This document shows positions 1 to 6,807 of a stretch of 64,000 nucleotides of DNA, piece after piece. The DNA is from Actinoplanes flavus. Lineage in GTDB: Bacteria; Actinomycetota; Actinomycetes; Mycobacteriales; Micromonosporaceae. Position 1 is the first letter of the stretch; each line of letters opens with the position of its first letter. Below the pieces are notes generated by a model, which saw nothing but the letters and a program-made list of their open reading frames with translations, made no database searches and was not told the origin of the DNA. The stretch spans positions 124,001-188,000 of the forward strand of contig NZ_JAGFNS010000012.1 of assembly GCF_017592555.1 (NCBI RefSeq). The letters run 5' to 3'. The translations under genes and the position numbers were made by a program.

Positions 1-681
1 GTCGGGCCGCATCTGCCGGCCGTCCTCGTGGACATCGGCTACGTGCTGTTCATGACCAGCGTCTTCGCGGCGCTGCTGGCCTTCCACGCCGCCGTCTCCC
101 GGTACCAGTTCTCGCTCGGCCGCGAGGGCGTGCTGCCGTCGGCCTGGGGTTACACGCATCCCCGGACCGGGGCGCCGCTGCTCGGCTCGATCACCCAGAG
201 CGTGCTGGCACTCGGTGTGATCAGCGCCTATGCCTGGGCCGGGGCCGAGCCGCTGCTCTACCTGTTCGCCTGGCTGACGACCATCGGGGGGCTGGGGGTC
301 CTGGTCCTGATGTGGGCGGCGTCCGCATCGGTGATCGCGTTCTTCCAGCAACATCGCCGGGGGGAGAACCTCTGGCGTGCCTACGTGGCGCCGTTCCTGG
401 CGTTCCTGCTGCTCTCCATCGTGCTGGCCGCGACGATCATCGGCTTCGGCGACCTCCTGCAGGTCCCGGCCGGGTCCCCGTTCCGCTGGGTGTTCCCGGT
501 CGCCTACCTCGGGATCGCGGCGCTGGGCTTCGGCTGGGCACTGATCATGCGGACCGTCCGTCCCGAGGTCTACGCGGCGATCGGCCGCGGCGCCGACGTG
601 CGGGTCACCGCACTCGTCGAGAACGACTTCCCACCGCCGTTGCCGCCGACCCCCGTGGGCACGCACGGCTACCGCTACTGA
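1..681 (+). CDS. APC-family amino acid permease, C-terminal part (5' end outside window)
   Basis: The reading frame is open from base 1, so the gene begins upstream and only the last 226 codons are seen. The piece holds about five hydrophobic segments. Between the first two lies a loop reading SRYQFSLGREGVLPSAW, which matches the conserved cytoplasmic loop of APC-superfamily amino acid transporters (an aromatic or arginine residue, then GRxGxLP). The tail after the last membrane segment is short and proline-rich. The substrate cannot be told from this part; amino acids or polyamines are usual for the family. The next gene starts 23 bases downstream on the same strand and could be co-transcribed. 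Confidence 0.85.
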   Translation, partial: VGPHLPAVLVDIGYVLFMTSVFAALLAFHAAVSRYQFSLGREGVLPSAWGYTHPRTGAPLLGSITQSVLALGVISAYAWAGAEPLLYLFAWLTTIGGLGVLVLMWAASASVIAFFQQHRRGENLWRAYVAPFLAFLLLSIVLAATIIGFGDLLQVPAGSPFRWVFPVAYLGIAALGFGWALIMRTVRPEVYAAIGRGADVRVTALVENDFPPPLPPTPVGTHGYRY

Positions 682-704
682 ACTTCAGTCCAGAAAGGAA
701 ACCG

Positions 705-1319
705 ATGACGTACGCCATCCAGGAACTCGTCATCCGGGATGTCACCCCGGTCGACACCGACGAGATCACCGACCTCGTCGCCGAGGCGATGCGCGACGGG
801 CCGGTCGCCCGGTGGCTGCACTCCGATCCTGACGTTCGTCGCCGGGAGGCGCCCGCCTACTTCTCGATCTTCGTGGAGCACGCCACGCGGCACGGCGAGG
901 TCTACGCCACCGCCGACGCACAGACCGGTCGCCTCTCCGGAGTGGCCCTCTGGTTCCCGCTGACGTCACTGATCCCGCCGCCGATCGACTACGAGCGCCG
1001 CCTGAAGGAAGCGGCGGGCGATGCCTTCGACCGCGCCTGCCGGCTGGACGCCGCGATCGAGGAACACCACCCGCTCGAGCCACACCACTACCTGGCGTTC
1101 CTCGCGGTCCGCCCGGACGAGCAGAACCGCGGCATCGGCAGCGCCCTGCTCGACCGTCACCACGCCCGGCTCGATCACGCCGGCATCCCGGCCTATCTGG
1201 AGGCCAACGACCCCCGCAACCGTGACCTGTACCTCCGGCACGGCTACCAGGTGCGGTCCGTGATCGAACTACCCGACGGGCCTCCGCTCTGGACGATGTG
1301 GAGGGCGCCTATGGCTTGA
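705..1319 (+). CDS. GNAT-family N-acetyltransferase
   Basis: This 204-residue protein would transfer an acetyl group from acetyl-CoA to an unknown amine. The C-terminal half carries the GNAT core: LAVRPDEQNRGIGSALLD is motif A with the Q/R-x-x-G-x-G/A pyrophosphate loop. It is followed by YLEANDPRNRDLYLRHGYQV, the usual 'N..N..LY...GF' motif B. The ATG at 705 is chosen because AGAAAGGAA lies just upstream; the open frame continues further 5' but only inside the permease gene. It may form a transcription unit with the permease, which hints at a small-molecule substrate, but nothing specific can be said. Confidence 0.85.
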   Translation: MTYAIQELVIRDVTPVDTDEITDLVAEAMRDGPVARWLHSDPDVRRREAPAYFSIFVEHATRHGEVYATADAQTGRLSGVALWFPLTSLIPPPIDYERRLKEAAGDAFDRACRLDAAIEEHHPLEPHHYLAFLAVRPDEQNRGIGSALLDRHHARLDHAGIPAYLEANDPRNRDLYLRHGYQVRSVIELPDGPPLWTMWRAPMA

Positions 1320-1341
1320 TGACGACGATGAACAGCCGCGC

Positions 1342-1896
1342 CTATGCGGCTGAGGGGAACTCGTACAGCCAGAAGGATTGTTGATCGATCTGGTTGAAAC
1401 GCATGTTGTTGTTGCAGAGGCGGCCCACCATCAGGCGGAACCGCTTCGACATGCGCTTGACCTCGTCGTTGTAGGTGCAGATGTCCAGGCCGACCATGCC
1501 GTTCTGGGTGGCTGCCACGAGGTACATCTGCTCGACGATCTGCGCGAACGCGTCTCTGCCCTTCCCTAGCGGGTTGGCGGCGACGAAGACGATGTACCAG
1601 ATTCGCCTCGCCGCGAAGTGCTCGGGCCAGTGCCGCTCGAAATACTGTGGCGAGATCAGTGGGATCGCCTCGAGGACGTTGGTGTAACAGGCGATGCCGG
1701 ACAGCGTGCCATCGGCTTCCAGGGCCAGGTACTTGTCTATCCGGGTGTCCCGCATGACCTCGTCGAACTCGGAGCGGTACATCAGGTGCCGTTGGGCGGC
1801 GAGGGCGTTCAGCTCCTCGAACGCGTCCAGGTACAGAGTCCAGGCGGCCTCCAGCAGATGGTCGTCGGTGATCTGGTCGAGCACTTTGACAAGCAT
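1342..1896 (-). CDS. Hypothetical GNAT-like protein
   Basis: A 184-residue soluble protein. By eye it resembles the GNAT fold: a helical start, a LALEADGTLSGIACYTN strand-turn-strand, a WYIVFVAANPLGKGRDAFAQIV segment where motif A would sit, and a late MSKRFRLMVGRL segment. The canonical Q/RxxGxG loop is degenerate (NPLGKGRDA), so acetyl-CoA binding is uncertain. ATG at 1896 is preferred over the GTG farther upstream because GGAGGGGA sits about six bases before it. The gene is convergent with the acetyltransferase at 705 (22-base gap) and divergent from the cellulase at 2453. Function unknown. Confidence 0.65.
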   Translation of the reverse strand: MLVKVLDQITDDHLLEAAWTLYLDAFEELNALAAQRHLMYRSEFDEVMRDTRIDKYLALEADGTLSGIACYTNVLEAIPLISPQYFERHWPEHFAARRIWYIVFVAANPLGKGRDAFAQIVEQMYLVAATQNGMVGLDICTYNDEVKRMSKRFRLMVGRLCNNNMRFNQIDQQSFWLYEFPSAA

Positions 1897-2360
1897 GGCT
1901 GCTCCCCTCCGGGCCCCGTGACAGCCGGCCCGCTGCATCGTACTTACGAAGGTCGATTGCAGTTGACCATCAGAGTACGAACTGTAATAGGGCTACGACA
2001 ATGCGTTGCCGAGAATTCGACGTGCCAATTCCAGTTAGGAGGGATGGTTATCGGATGATCTTGTGCAACTTGCAAAGTTGCAGGTAGCAGCGCTGGACGA
2101 ACCCGCCGGAGTTCTGGTCGGCAATTCTTGCGAGAGTGGCTGGAATCGGTTGTGGAAAGTGCATGATTCCGTGAGTCCGCCTTTCTGCGGAATGCACCGA
2201 GTACTAGCCTCCGTGCAATTGGCGTCGTGTTGACGCCTCGCCGCCGGGACATCCCTTCGACGACGCGGCGGGCATCTCCAGCGAGTCTGCGGGCCACCGC
2301 CGGGCGAGGAGCGCATCCCCCGCTCGCCCCGGGTGGTCCGCAGTCATGTGTGGACATCGA
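1897..2360. other. Non-coding gap with a locally AT-richer tract
   Basis: Between the two divergent genes, about 300 bases (1935-2235) are visibly poorer in G+C than the surroundings. The only open frame of note is 2063-2233 on the plus strand (GTG start, 56 codons). Its third positions are only about 60% G/C, against near 90% in real genes here, and it lacks a convincing ribosome site, so I do not call it a gene. It could be an old inserted or decayed segment. The right-hand end leads into the cellulase promoter. Confidence 0.4.
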
Positions 2361-2390
2361 TTGACATAGTTTGGCGTTCATACATAGTCT
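2361..2390 (+). promoter_or_regulatory. Predicted sigma-70-type promoter of the cellulase gene
   Basis: TTGACA at 2361-2366 is a perfect -35 box. After an 18-base spacer comes TAGTCT at 2385-2390, a fair -10. Transcription would start near 2397, just before the CebR-like palindrome, so a bound repressor would block the start. Confidence 0.55.
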
Positions 2391-2402
2391 GCCGAGGTGA
2401 AG

Positions 2403-2416
2403 CGGGAGCGCTCCCA
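2403..2416. promoter_or_regulatory. CebR-like operator in front of the cellulase
   Basis: The 14-mer CGGGAGCGCTCCCA differs at only the first base from TGGGAGCGCTCCCA, the known binding palindrome of the LacI-family cellulose-utilisation repressor CebR of Streptomyces. It lies 37 bases before the start codon and immediately downstream of the predicted promoter, a roadblock position. No LacI-family gene is present in the window, so the repressor would be encoded elsewhere. Confidence 0.75.
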
Positions 2417-2452
2417 TTCCCCGTCCTCCCGCGCGTCCTAGCTAGGAGCGTC

Positions 2453-4129
2453 ATGACGCGACTGTTCGGCAGGCTGCTCGCGCTCGTCCTGATCCTCGGT
2501 GGGATGACGTGGGCGAGCCCGGCCCAGGCGGCGCCCACCGCCGCCGCCATCACGAAAGCCATGCAGCCGGGCTGGAACCTCGGCAACACCCTGGACGCCA
2601 CCGGCGCCGACGAGACCTCGTGGGGCAACCCGCGCGTCACCCGGGAGCTGCTGAGGGGCATCCGCGCCCAGGGTTTCAAGAGCATCCGCATCCCGGTCAC
2701 CTGGGGCCAGCACCAGGGCCCCGCCCCGGACTACACGATCGACCCCGCCTACCTGGCCCGCGTGCGGGAGGTCGTCGGCTGGGCACTCGACGAGGGCCTC
2801 TACGTGATGATCAACATTCATCACGACTCGTGGCAGTGGATCAACACCATGCCCACCGACCACGACAACGTGCTGGCCCGCTACAACGCCGTCTGGACGC
2901 AGGTGGCCGGCGCCTTCCGGGACGCCTCGCCCAAACTGCTCCTGGAGAGCGTCAACGAGCCGCAGTTCTCGGGCAGCTCCGGCGACACCGAGAACTACGC
3001 GCTGCTCGCCGAGCTGAACGCGTCCTTCCACCGGATCGTGCGCGGCACCGGCGGCGGCAACGCCAAGCGGTTCCTGGTCCTGCCGACCCTGCACACCAAC
3101 GCCGACCAGGGCCGCCTCGACGCGCTGGCCGGCGAGTTCACCGCGCTGAACGACCCGAACCTGATCGCCACCGTGCACTACTACGGCTACTGGCCGTTCA
3201 GCGTCAACGTGGCCGGCGGCTACCGGTTCGACGCGACCGCGCAGCAGGACCTGCTCGGCACCTTCCAGCGACTCCGCGACAGCCTGATCAGCAAGGGCAT
3301 CCCGGTGATCCTGGGTGAGTACGGCCTGCTCGGTTTCGACCGGCACACCGGCACCATCGAGCAGGGCGAGAAGCTCAAGTTCTTCGAGCTCTTCGGGCAG
3401 CAGGCCGCCGCGTCCGGCGTCACCACGATGCTCTGGGACAACGGCCAGCACTACGACCGTACGGCCGGGGTCTGGCGCGACACCGAACTGTTCGGCCAGA
3501 TCTCGTCGAGCTGGCGCACCCGCTCCGGCACCGCGGCGAGCGACCTGGTGTTCGTCCGGCGATCCGCGCCGGTCACCGCGCAGACCATCACGCTCAACCT
3601 CAACGGCCTCGGCTTCACCCACGTCCGCCTCGGCGGGAGCACGCTGCGCCGCGGCCCCGACTACCAGGTCTCCGGCGATCAGCTCACCCTCACTGCCGGG
3701 TTGCTCCAGCGTCTGACCAGGACCGAGGGGTACGGGGTGAAAGCGTCCCTGTCGCTGCGGTTCTCCCGCGGCGTTCCGTGGCGGCTCGACGTGGTCTCCT
3801 TCGACACGCCGCGGTTGGCCGCCGCGACCGGGGAGACCGGTGCGTTCGCGATCCCCACCACGTTCGACGGGGACCGTCTCGCCACCATGACGGCCACCTA
3901 CGTGGACGGCGGTAACGCCGGGCCGCACGGCTGGACGCCGTACAAGGAGTTCGACCGGGCCTTCGCCCCCGACTACCCGGCCGGCGTGATCAGGTTGACG
4001 CCGGACTTCTTCGCCGAGGTCACCGACGGCGCCCCGGTGAACCTGCGGTTCTACTTCTGGAGCGGGGCGACCGTGACGTACCAGGTCACCCGTACCGGAA
4101 CCGTGGTGAGCGGAACGCTCGCCGGGTGA
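2453..4129 (+). CDS. Secreted GH5 endo-beta-glucanase with X2 and CBM46 modules
   Basis: A 558-residue secreted glycanase. Residues 1-27 form a Sec signal peptide ending in AQA/A. Residues about 30-345 are the GH5 barrel: WNLGNTLDA near the start, INIHHDSW (121-127), acid/base E169 in SVNEP, and nucleophile E289 in ILGEYG. Residues about 360-445 form an Ig-like CBM_X2 module, and about 450-558 a CBM46 (TFDGDRL, YVDG, PDYPAGVIRLT, FYFWSG). The order GH5-X2-CBM46 is that of Bacillus halodurans Cel5B, which acts on beta-1,4-glucan and xyloglucan. ATG 2453 follows the GGAG of GCTAGGAGCG. A CebR-like operator lies upstream and two strong hairpins follow the stop. Exact substrate preference is inferred. 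Confidence 0.92.
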   Translation: MTRLFGRLLALVLILGGMTWASPAQAAPTAAAITKAMQPGWNLGNTLDATGADETSWGNPRVTRELLRGIRAQGFKSIRIPVTWGQHQGPAPDYTIDPAYLARVREVVGWALDEGLYVMINIHHDSWQWINTMPTDHDNVLARYNAVWTQVAGAFRDASPKLLLESVNEPQFSGSSGDTENYALLAELNASFHRIVRGTGGGNAKRFLVLPTLHTNADQGRLDALAGEFTALNDPNLIATVHYYGYWPFSVNVAGGYRFDATAQQDLLGTFQRLRDSLISKGIPVILGEYGLLGFDRHTGTIEQGEKLKFFELFGQQAAASGVTTMLWDNGQHYDRTAGVWRDTELFGQISSSWRTRSGTAASDLVFVRRSAPVTAQTITLNLNGLGFTHVRLGGSTLRRGPDYQVSGDQLTLTAGLLQRLTRTEGYGVKASLSLRFSRGVPWRLDVVSFDTPRLAAATGETGAFAIPTTFDGDRLATMTATYVDGGNAGPHGWTPYKEFDRAFAPDYPAGVIRLTPDFFAEVTDGAPVNLRFYFWSGATVTYQVTRTGTVVSGTLAG

Positions 4130-4137
4130 GAGATCGT

Positions 4138-4224
4138 CCGGGCGGCGCGGTGGTTGGGCCACCGTCGCGCCGCCCGGCGCTGAAATACCGGCCGCCGGCC
4201 CCCAACCAAGGGGCCGGCGGCCGG
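4138..4224 (+). terminator. Tandem hairpin terminator after the cellulase
   Basis: There are two hairpins in a row. The first, 4138-4177, pairs CCGGGCGGCGCGGTGG with its near-complement (a three-base bulge). The second, 4188-4224, has a perfect 15-bp stem with a 7-base loop. No T-run follows, as is common in high-GC actinobacteria. Confidence 0.65.
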
Positions 4225-4238
4225 CGTTCAAGAAGAAT

Positions 4239-4787
4239 GTGAATGTGGAAGCCGGTGAGGATCGGTATCCGGGCTTCCGGGACTTCGTCTCGGCGCGCGG
4301 GCCGGCCCTGTCGCGTGCCGCCTATCTGCTGACCGGCGACCACCATGCCGCCGAGGACCTGGTCCAGTCGGCACTGGCCCGGGTGCTCCGGCACTGGCGA
4401 CGGGTCCGCGACGGCGATCCCGAGGGTTACGTCCGCCGGACCATGTACCACCTCCAGATGTCCTGGTGGCGCCGCCGCCGGGTGCCGGAACGGCTGGCCG
4501 CCGCCCCACCCGATCACGGTGGCCCGGATCCACACCGCACCACCGCCCTGCGGATGACCCTGGACCAGGCCCTCGGCGGGCTCAGCCCGAGGCAGCGCGC
4601 CGTGCTCGTGCTGCGTTTCTACGAGGACATGACCGAGGCGCAGGCGGCCGCGATGCTCGGCTGCTCGATCGGCACGGTCAAACGGCACACCCACGACGCC
4701 CTGGCCCGGCTGCGGACCACGGCGCCACATCTGGTCGACGAGGATCGGCCGGCGCCGGCCGGACGAGCCGTGAGGGGACGATCGTGA
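4239..4787 (+). CDS. ECF RNA polymerase sigma factor, SigE-type
   Basis: This 182-residue protein would direct RNA polymerase to a small regulon. Region 2 spans about residues 15-80 (LSRAAYLLTGDHHAAEDLVQ, then GYVRRTMYHLQMSWWRRRR), the signature of the actinobacterial 'SigE family' of small ECF factors. Region 4 is at about 105-160 (LSPRQRAVLVLRFYEDMTEAQ then a helix-turn-helix, CSIGTVKRHTHDAL). The GTG at 4239 is the in-frame start; ATGs nearby are in other frames or would clip the protein. Its stop overlaps the next start as GTGA (4784-4787), so the downstream membrane protein is translationally coupled and likely acts with it. Confidence 0.9.
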   Translation: MNVEAGEDRYPGFRDFVSARGPALSRAAYLLTGDHHAAEDLVQSALARVLRHWRRVRDGDPEGYVRRTMYHLQMSWWRRRRVPERLAAAPPDHGGPDPHRTTALRMTLDQALGGLSPRQRAVLVLRFYEDMTEAQAAAMLGCSIGTVKRHTHDALARLRTTAPHLVDEDRPAPAGRAVRGRS

Positions 4788-6142
4788 CAGCCCGGTTGCG
4801 GGGAGCCCTGCGGGAGCGGGCCGACCAGGTCGAGCCCTACGACCTCTACCGTGGCGCGATCGACCTGGCCCGGCGCCGTCGCCGCCGGGGCCGGATCCTC
4901 GCCGCGGCGGCAGCCGTCCTGGCCGTCGCGCTGACCGTGATCGCCCCGCTGAACCGGCCCGGACGTGATCTCCCGGCGGCGCCGGCGGCCGCACCGGGCT
5001 CCCTGCCGGACCGGGTCGGGGTCCCGCTCTGGGGCACCTCCGAAGTGGAGGACCGGCCGATCGGTGCGGCGAGTGTGGTGTTCGGCGCGCCGGACTGGTG
5101 GCTGCCCGGCAGCAAGGACGATCTGGCTCTGGTCGGCGCGCACGAGGACGTCTACGGCATCTCCCACGATCCCGGGGTTCTCCGGTACGCGGGGGAGCAG
5201 GCGGTGCTCTCCCCTGACGGGACCCGGCTCGCCACCGTCGGCTCGGTGATCGATCTCGGCACCGGCGACCACACGGCCCTGCCGGGTCTCGGCGCCGACC
5301 GGGTCGTGCCGCAGGCCTGGTCACCGGACGGCCGGTTGCTGGCGGTGACCGCCTACACGACCGACGGCGAGACTCTCACGAGCGCCTCTCTGTACCTGGT
5401 GGATCCGGGGGCCGGCACCTCCCGGGTGATCAGCGACCTCGACCCGCGAACCGACCGGGACGGCTACACGGTGGCGTTCTCCCGCGATGGCGGGCGGCTG
5501 GCCTTCCAGTCGGGCGCCATCGTCACGGTCATCTCGATGGACGGGCAGGTGATCAACCGGTTCACGGCGGCCGACGGCAGCCACCTGGCGGGGAAGGGCG
5601 CTTGGACCCCGGACGGTTTCGGCCTCACCCTCCTCCGGCAGAGCCGCTGCTGCGACGGCGCTGACTACCCGTCCCGATGGAAACTGATCATGGTGGATCC
5701 GGCCACCGGCGCGGAGCGGTCCACCCCCGCCATCCGTGAGCTGACCGACCTGGTGGCGGTTCGGCTGCTCGGCTGGTCGCCCACCGGGGAGGCGGTGGTG
5801 ACGGCGTCGCACCCGTTCGCGGGAATCGACGTCACCGGTTTCGAGACCGGCGGCGCACGTCTCGGGGAAGGGCACACCGCATACGAGTGGATCCGCTCGA
5901 CCGAGGTGTGGGCGGTCGGCCCGTTCACCGCTCCACGAACCCTGCTCACCGGCCCCGACCTGCACATCCGCTCAGTCGACGTGGCCGACGACGTGATCAG
6001 TGCGGGGGTGGTCCGCGCCGCCCGTCCCCCGAGCGGCCTGGGCCCCCACCTCCGTCACGCCCTGCTCGTCACGATCGCGACCATCCTGACGCTGATGGTG
6101 TTCCGCCTCCGAGGGCGGCGGCTCGGCCGACCCCGGCCGTGA
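4784..6142 (+). CDS. Membrane-anchored beta-propeller protein, probable sigma-factor partner
   Basis: A 452-residue protein with a basic cytoplasmic N-terminus (about 1-35, including RRRRRRG), a transmembrane segment at about 38-58, and a long extracellular part. That part holds TolB/WD40-like blades (repeats such as LSPDGTRLATVG, WSPDGRLLAVTAYT and FSRDGGRLAFQSG). A second hydrophobic segment lies at the very C-terminus, followed by a basic tail. GTG 4784 is fixed by the GTGA overlap with the sigma gene. The arrangement matches sigma-factor operons in which the second gene encodes a membrane regulator, but no classical zinc anti-sigma (HxxxCxxC) motif is seen. The role is inferred from position. 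Confidence 0.7.
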   Translation: MTARLRGALRERADQVEPYDLYRGAIDLARRRRRRGRILAAAAAVLAVALTVIAPLNRPGRDLPAAPAAAPGSLPDRVGVPLWGTSEVEDRPIGAASVVFGAPDWWLPGSKDDLALVGAHEDVYGISHDPGVLRYAGEQAVLSPDGTRLATVGSVIDLGTGDHTALPGLGADRVVPQAWSPDGRLLAVTAYTTDGETLTSASLYLVDPGAGTSRVISDLDPRTDRDGYTVAFSRDGGRLAFQSGAIVTVISMDGQVINRFTAADGSHLAGKGAWTPDGFGLTLLRQSRCCDGADYPSRWKLIMVDPATGAERSTPAIRELTDLVAVRLLGWSPTGEAVVTASHPFAGIDVTGFETGGARLGEGHTAYEWIRSTEVWAVGPFTAPRTLLTGPDLHIRSVDVADDVISAGVVRAARPPSGLGPHLRHALLVTIATILTLMVFRLRGRRLGRPRP

Positions 6143-6778
6143 TCACGGGGCGGGGGAGACGGCGAGGCGAATGCCGATCGTGACCAGGACGGCGCCGGTG
6201 ACGGCGTCCAGGGCGCGGCGCACCACCGGCCGGGACAGCACCCGGCGCAGAGCCGCGACCAGGTTCGCCACCACGGCGAACCAGGCCACCGTCACCGCGA
6301 CCGCCACCACCGAGAGCAGCAGCACGTCGGCGGCGGCGCCGTCCACCGGCGCGAACTGCGGCAGCACCGCCACGAAGAACACGCCGCACTTGGGATTGAG
6401 CACGTTCGTCACCAGCCCGTCCCGGAACGACACCCACAGACGCTTCTCCGGACGCCCCTCCGCTGCCGGTTCGATCCCACCGCCGCCGCGCCGGGCCGCG
6501 AGCAGCGCGCTCACCCCGAGCCAGAGCAGGTACGCCGCACCGGCCAGCTTGACCACGGTGAACGCCACGGCTGACGCGGCGAGAATCGCGGCCACCCCCA
6601 TGGCGGCGGCCACCGACCAGACGAACACCCCGGCCGCCACCCCGGTGGCCGCGGCCATCCCGTGCCATCGCCCGGCCGCCACCGACCGCCGCACCACCAC
6701 CGCGAAGTCCGGCCCCGGCGACACCGCCGCCAGCCCGATGACCCCTGCGAACGCCAGCACCTGCCCCAGATTCGTCAT
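6143..6778 (-). CDS. LysE-family translocator
   Basis: A 211-residue membrane protein with about six hydrophobic segments, typical in length for the LysE/RhtB exporters of amino acids and related small molecules. The N-terminal signature AAVSPGPDFAVVVRRS (about residues 16-31) is the family's conserved SPGP motif, and NVLNPKCGVFFVAVLPQF (about 118-135) is the second conserved block (NPK followed by FF). ATG 6778 starts 29 bases after the stop of the GH3 gene on the same strand, so the two may be co-transcribed. The stop abuts that of the propeller gene, which runs convergently. The substrate is unknown. Confidence 0.9.
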   Translation of the reverse strand: MTNLGQVLAFAGVIGLAAVSPGPDFAVVVRRSVAAGRWHGMAAATGVAAGVFVWSVAAAMGVAAILAASAVAFTVVKLAGAAYLLWLGVSALLAARRGGGGIEPAAEGRPEKRLWVSFRDGLVTNVLNPKCGVFFVAVLPQFAPVDGAAADVLLLSVVAVAVTVAWFAVVANLVAALRRVLSRPVVRRALDAVTGAVLVTIGIRLAVSPAP

Positions 6779-6807
6779 CGCCCCATCCTCACACCCGGCC
6801 GGAGAGG

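Noticed and set aside
2063..2233. A 56-codon gene in the AT-richer gap
   Set aside because: Its third positions are only about 60% G/C, it has no good ribosome site and no family resemblance.
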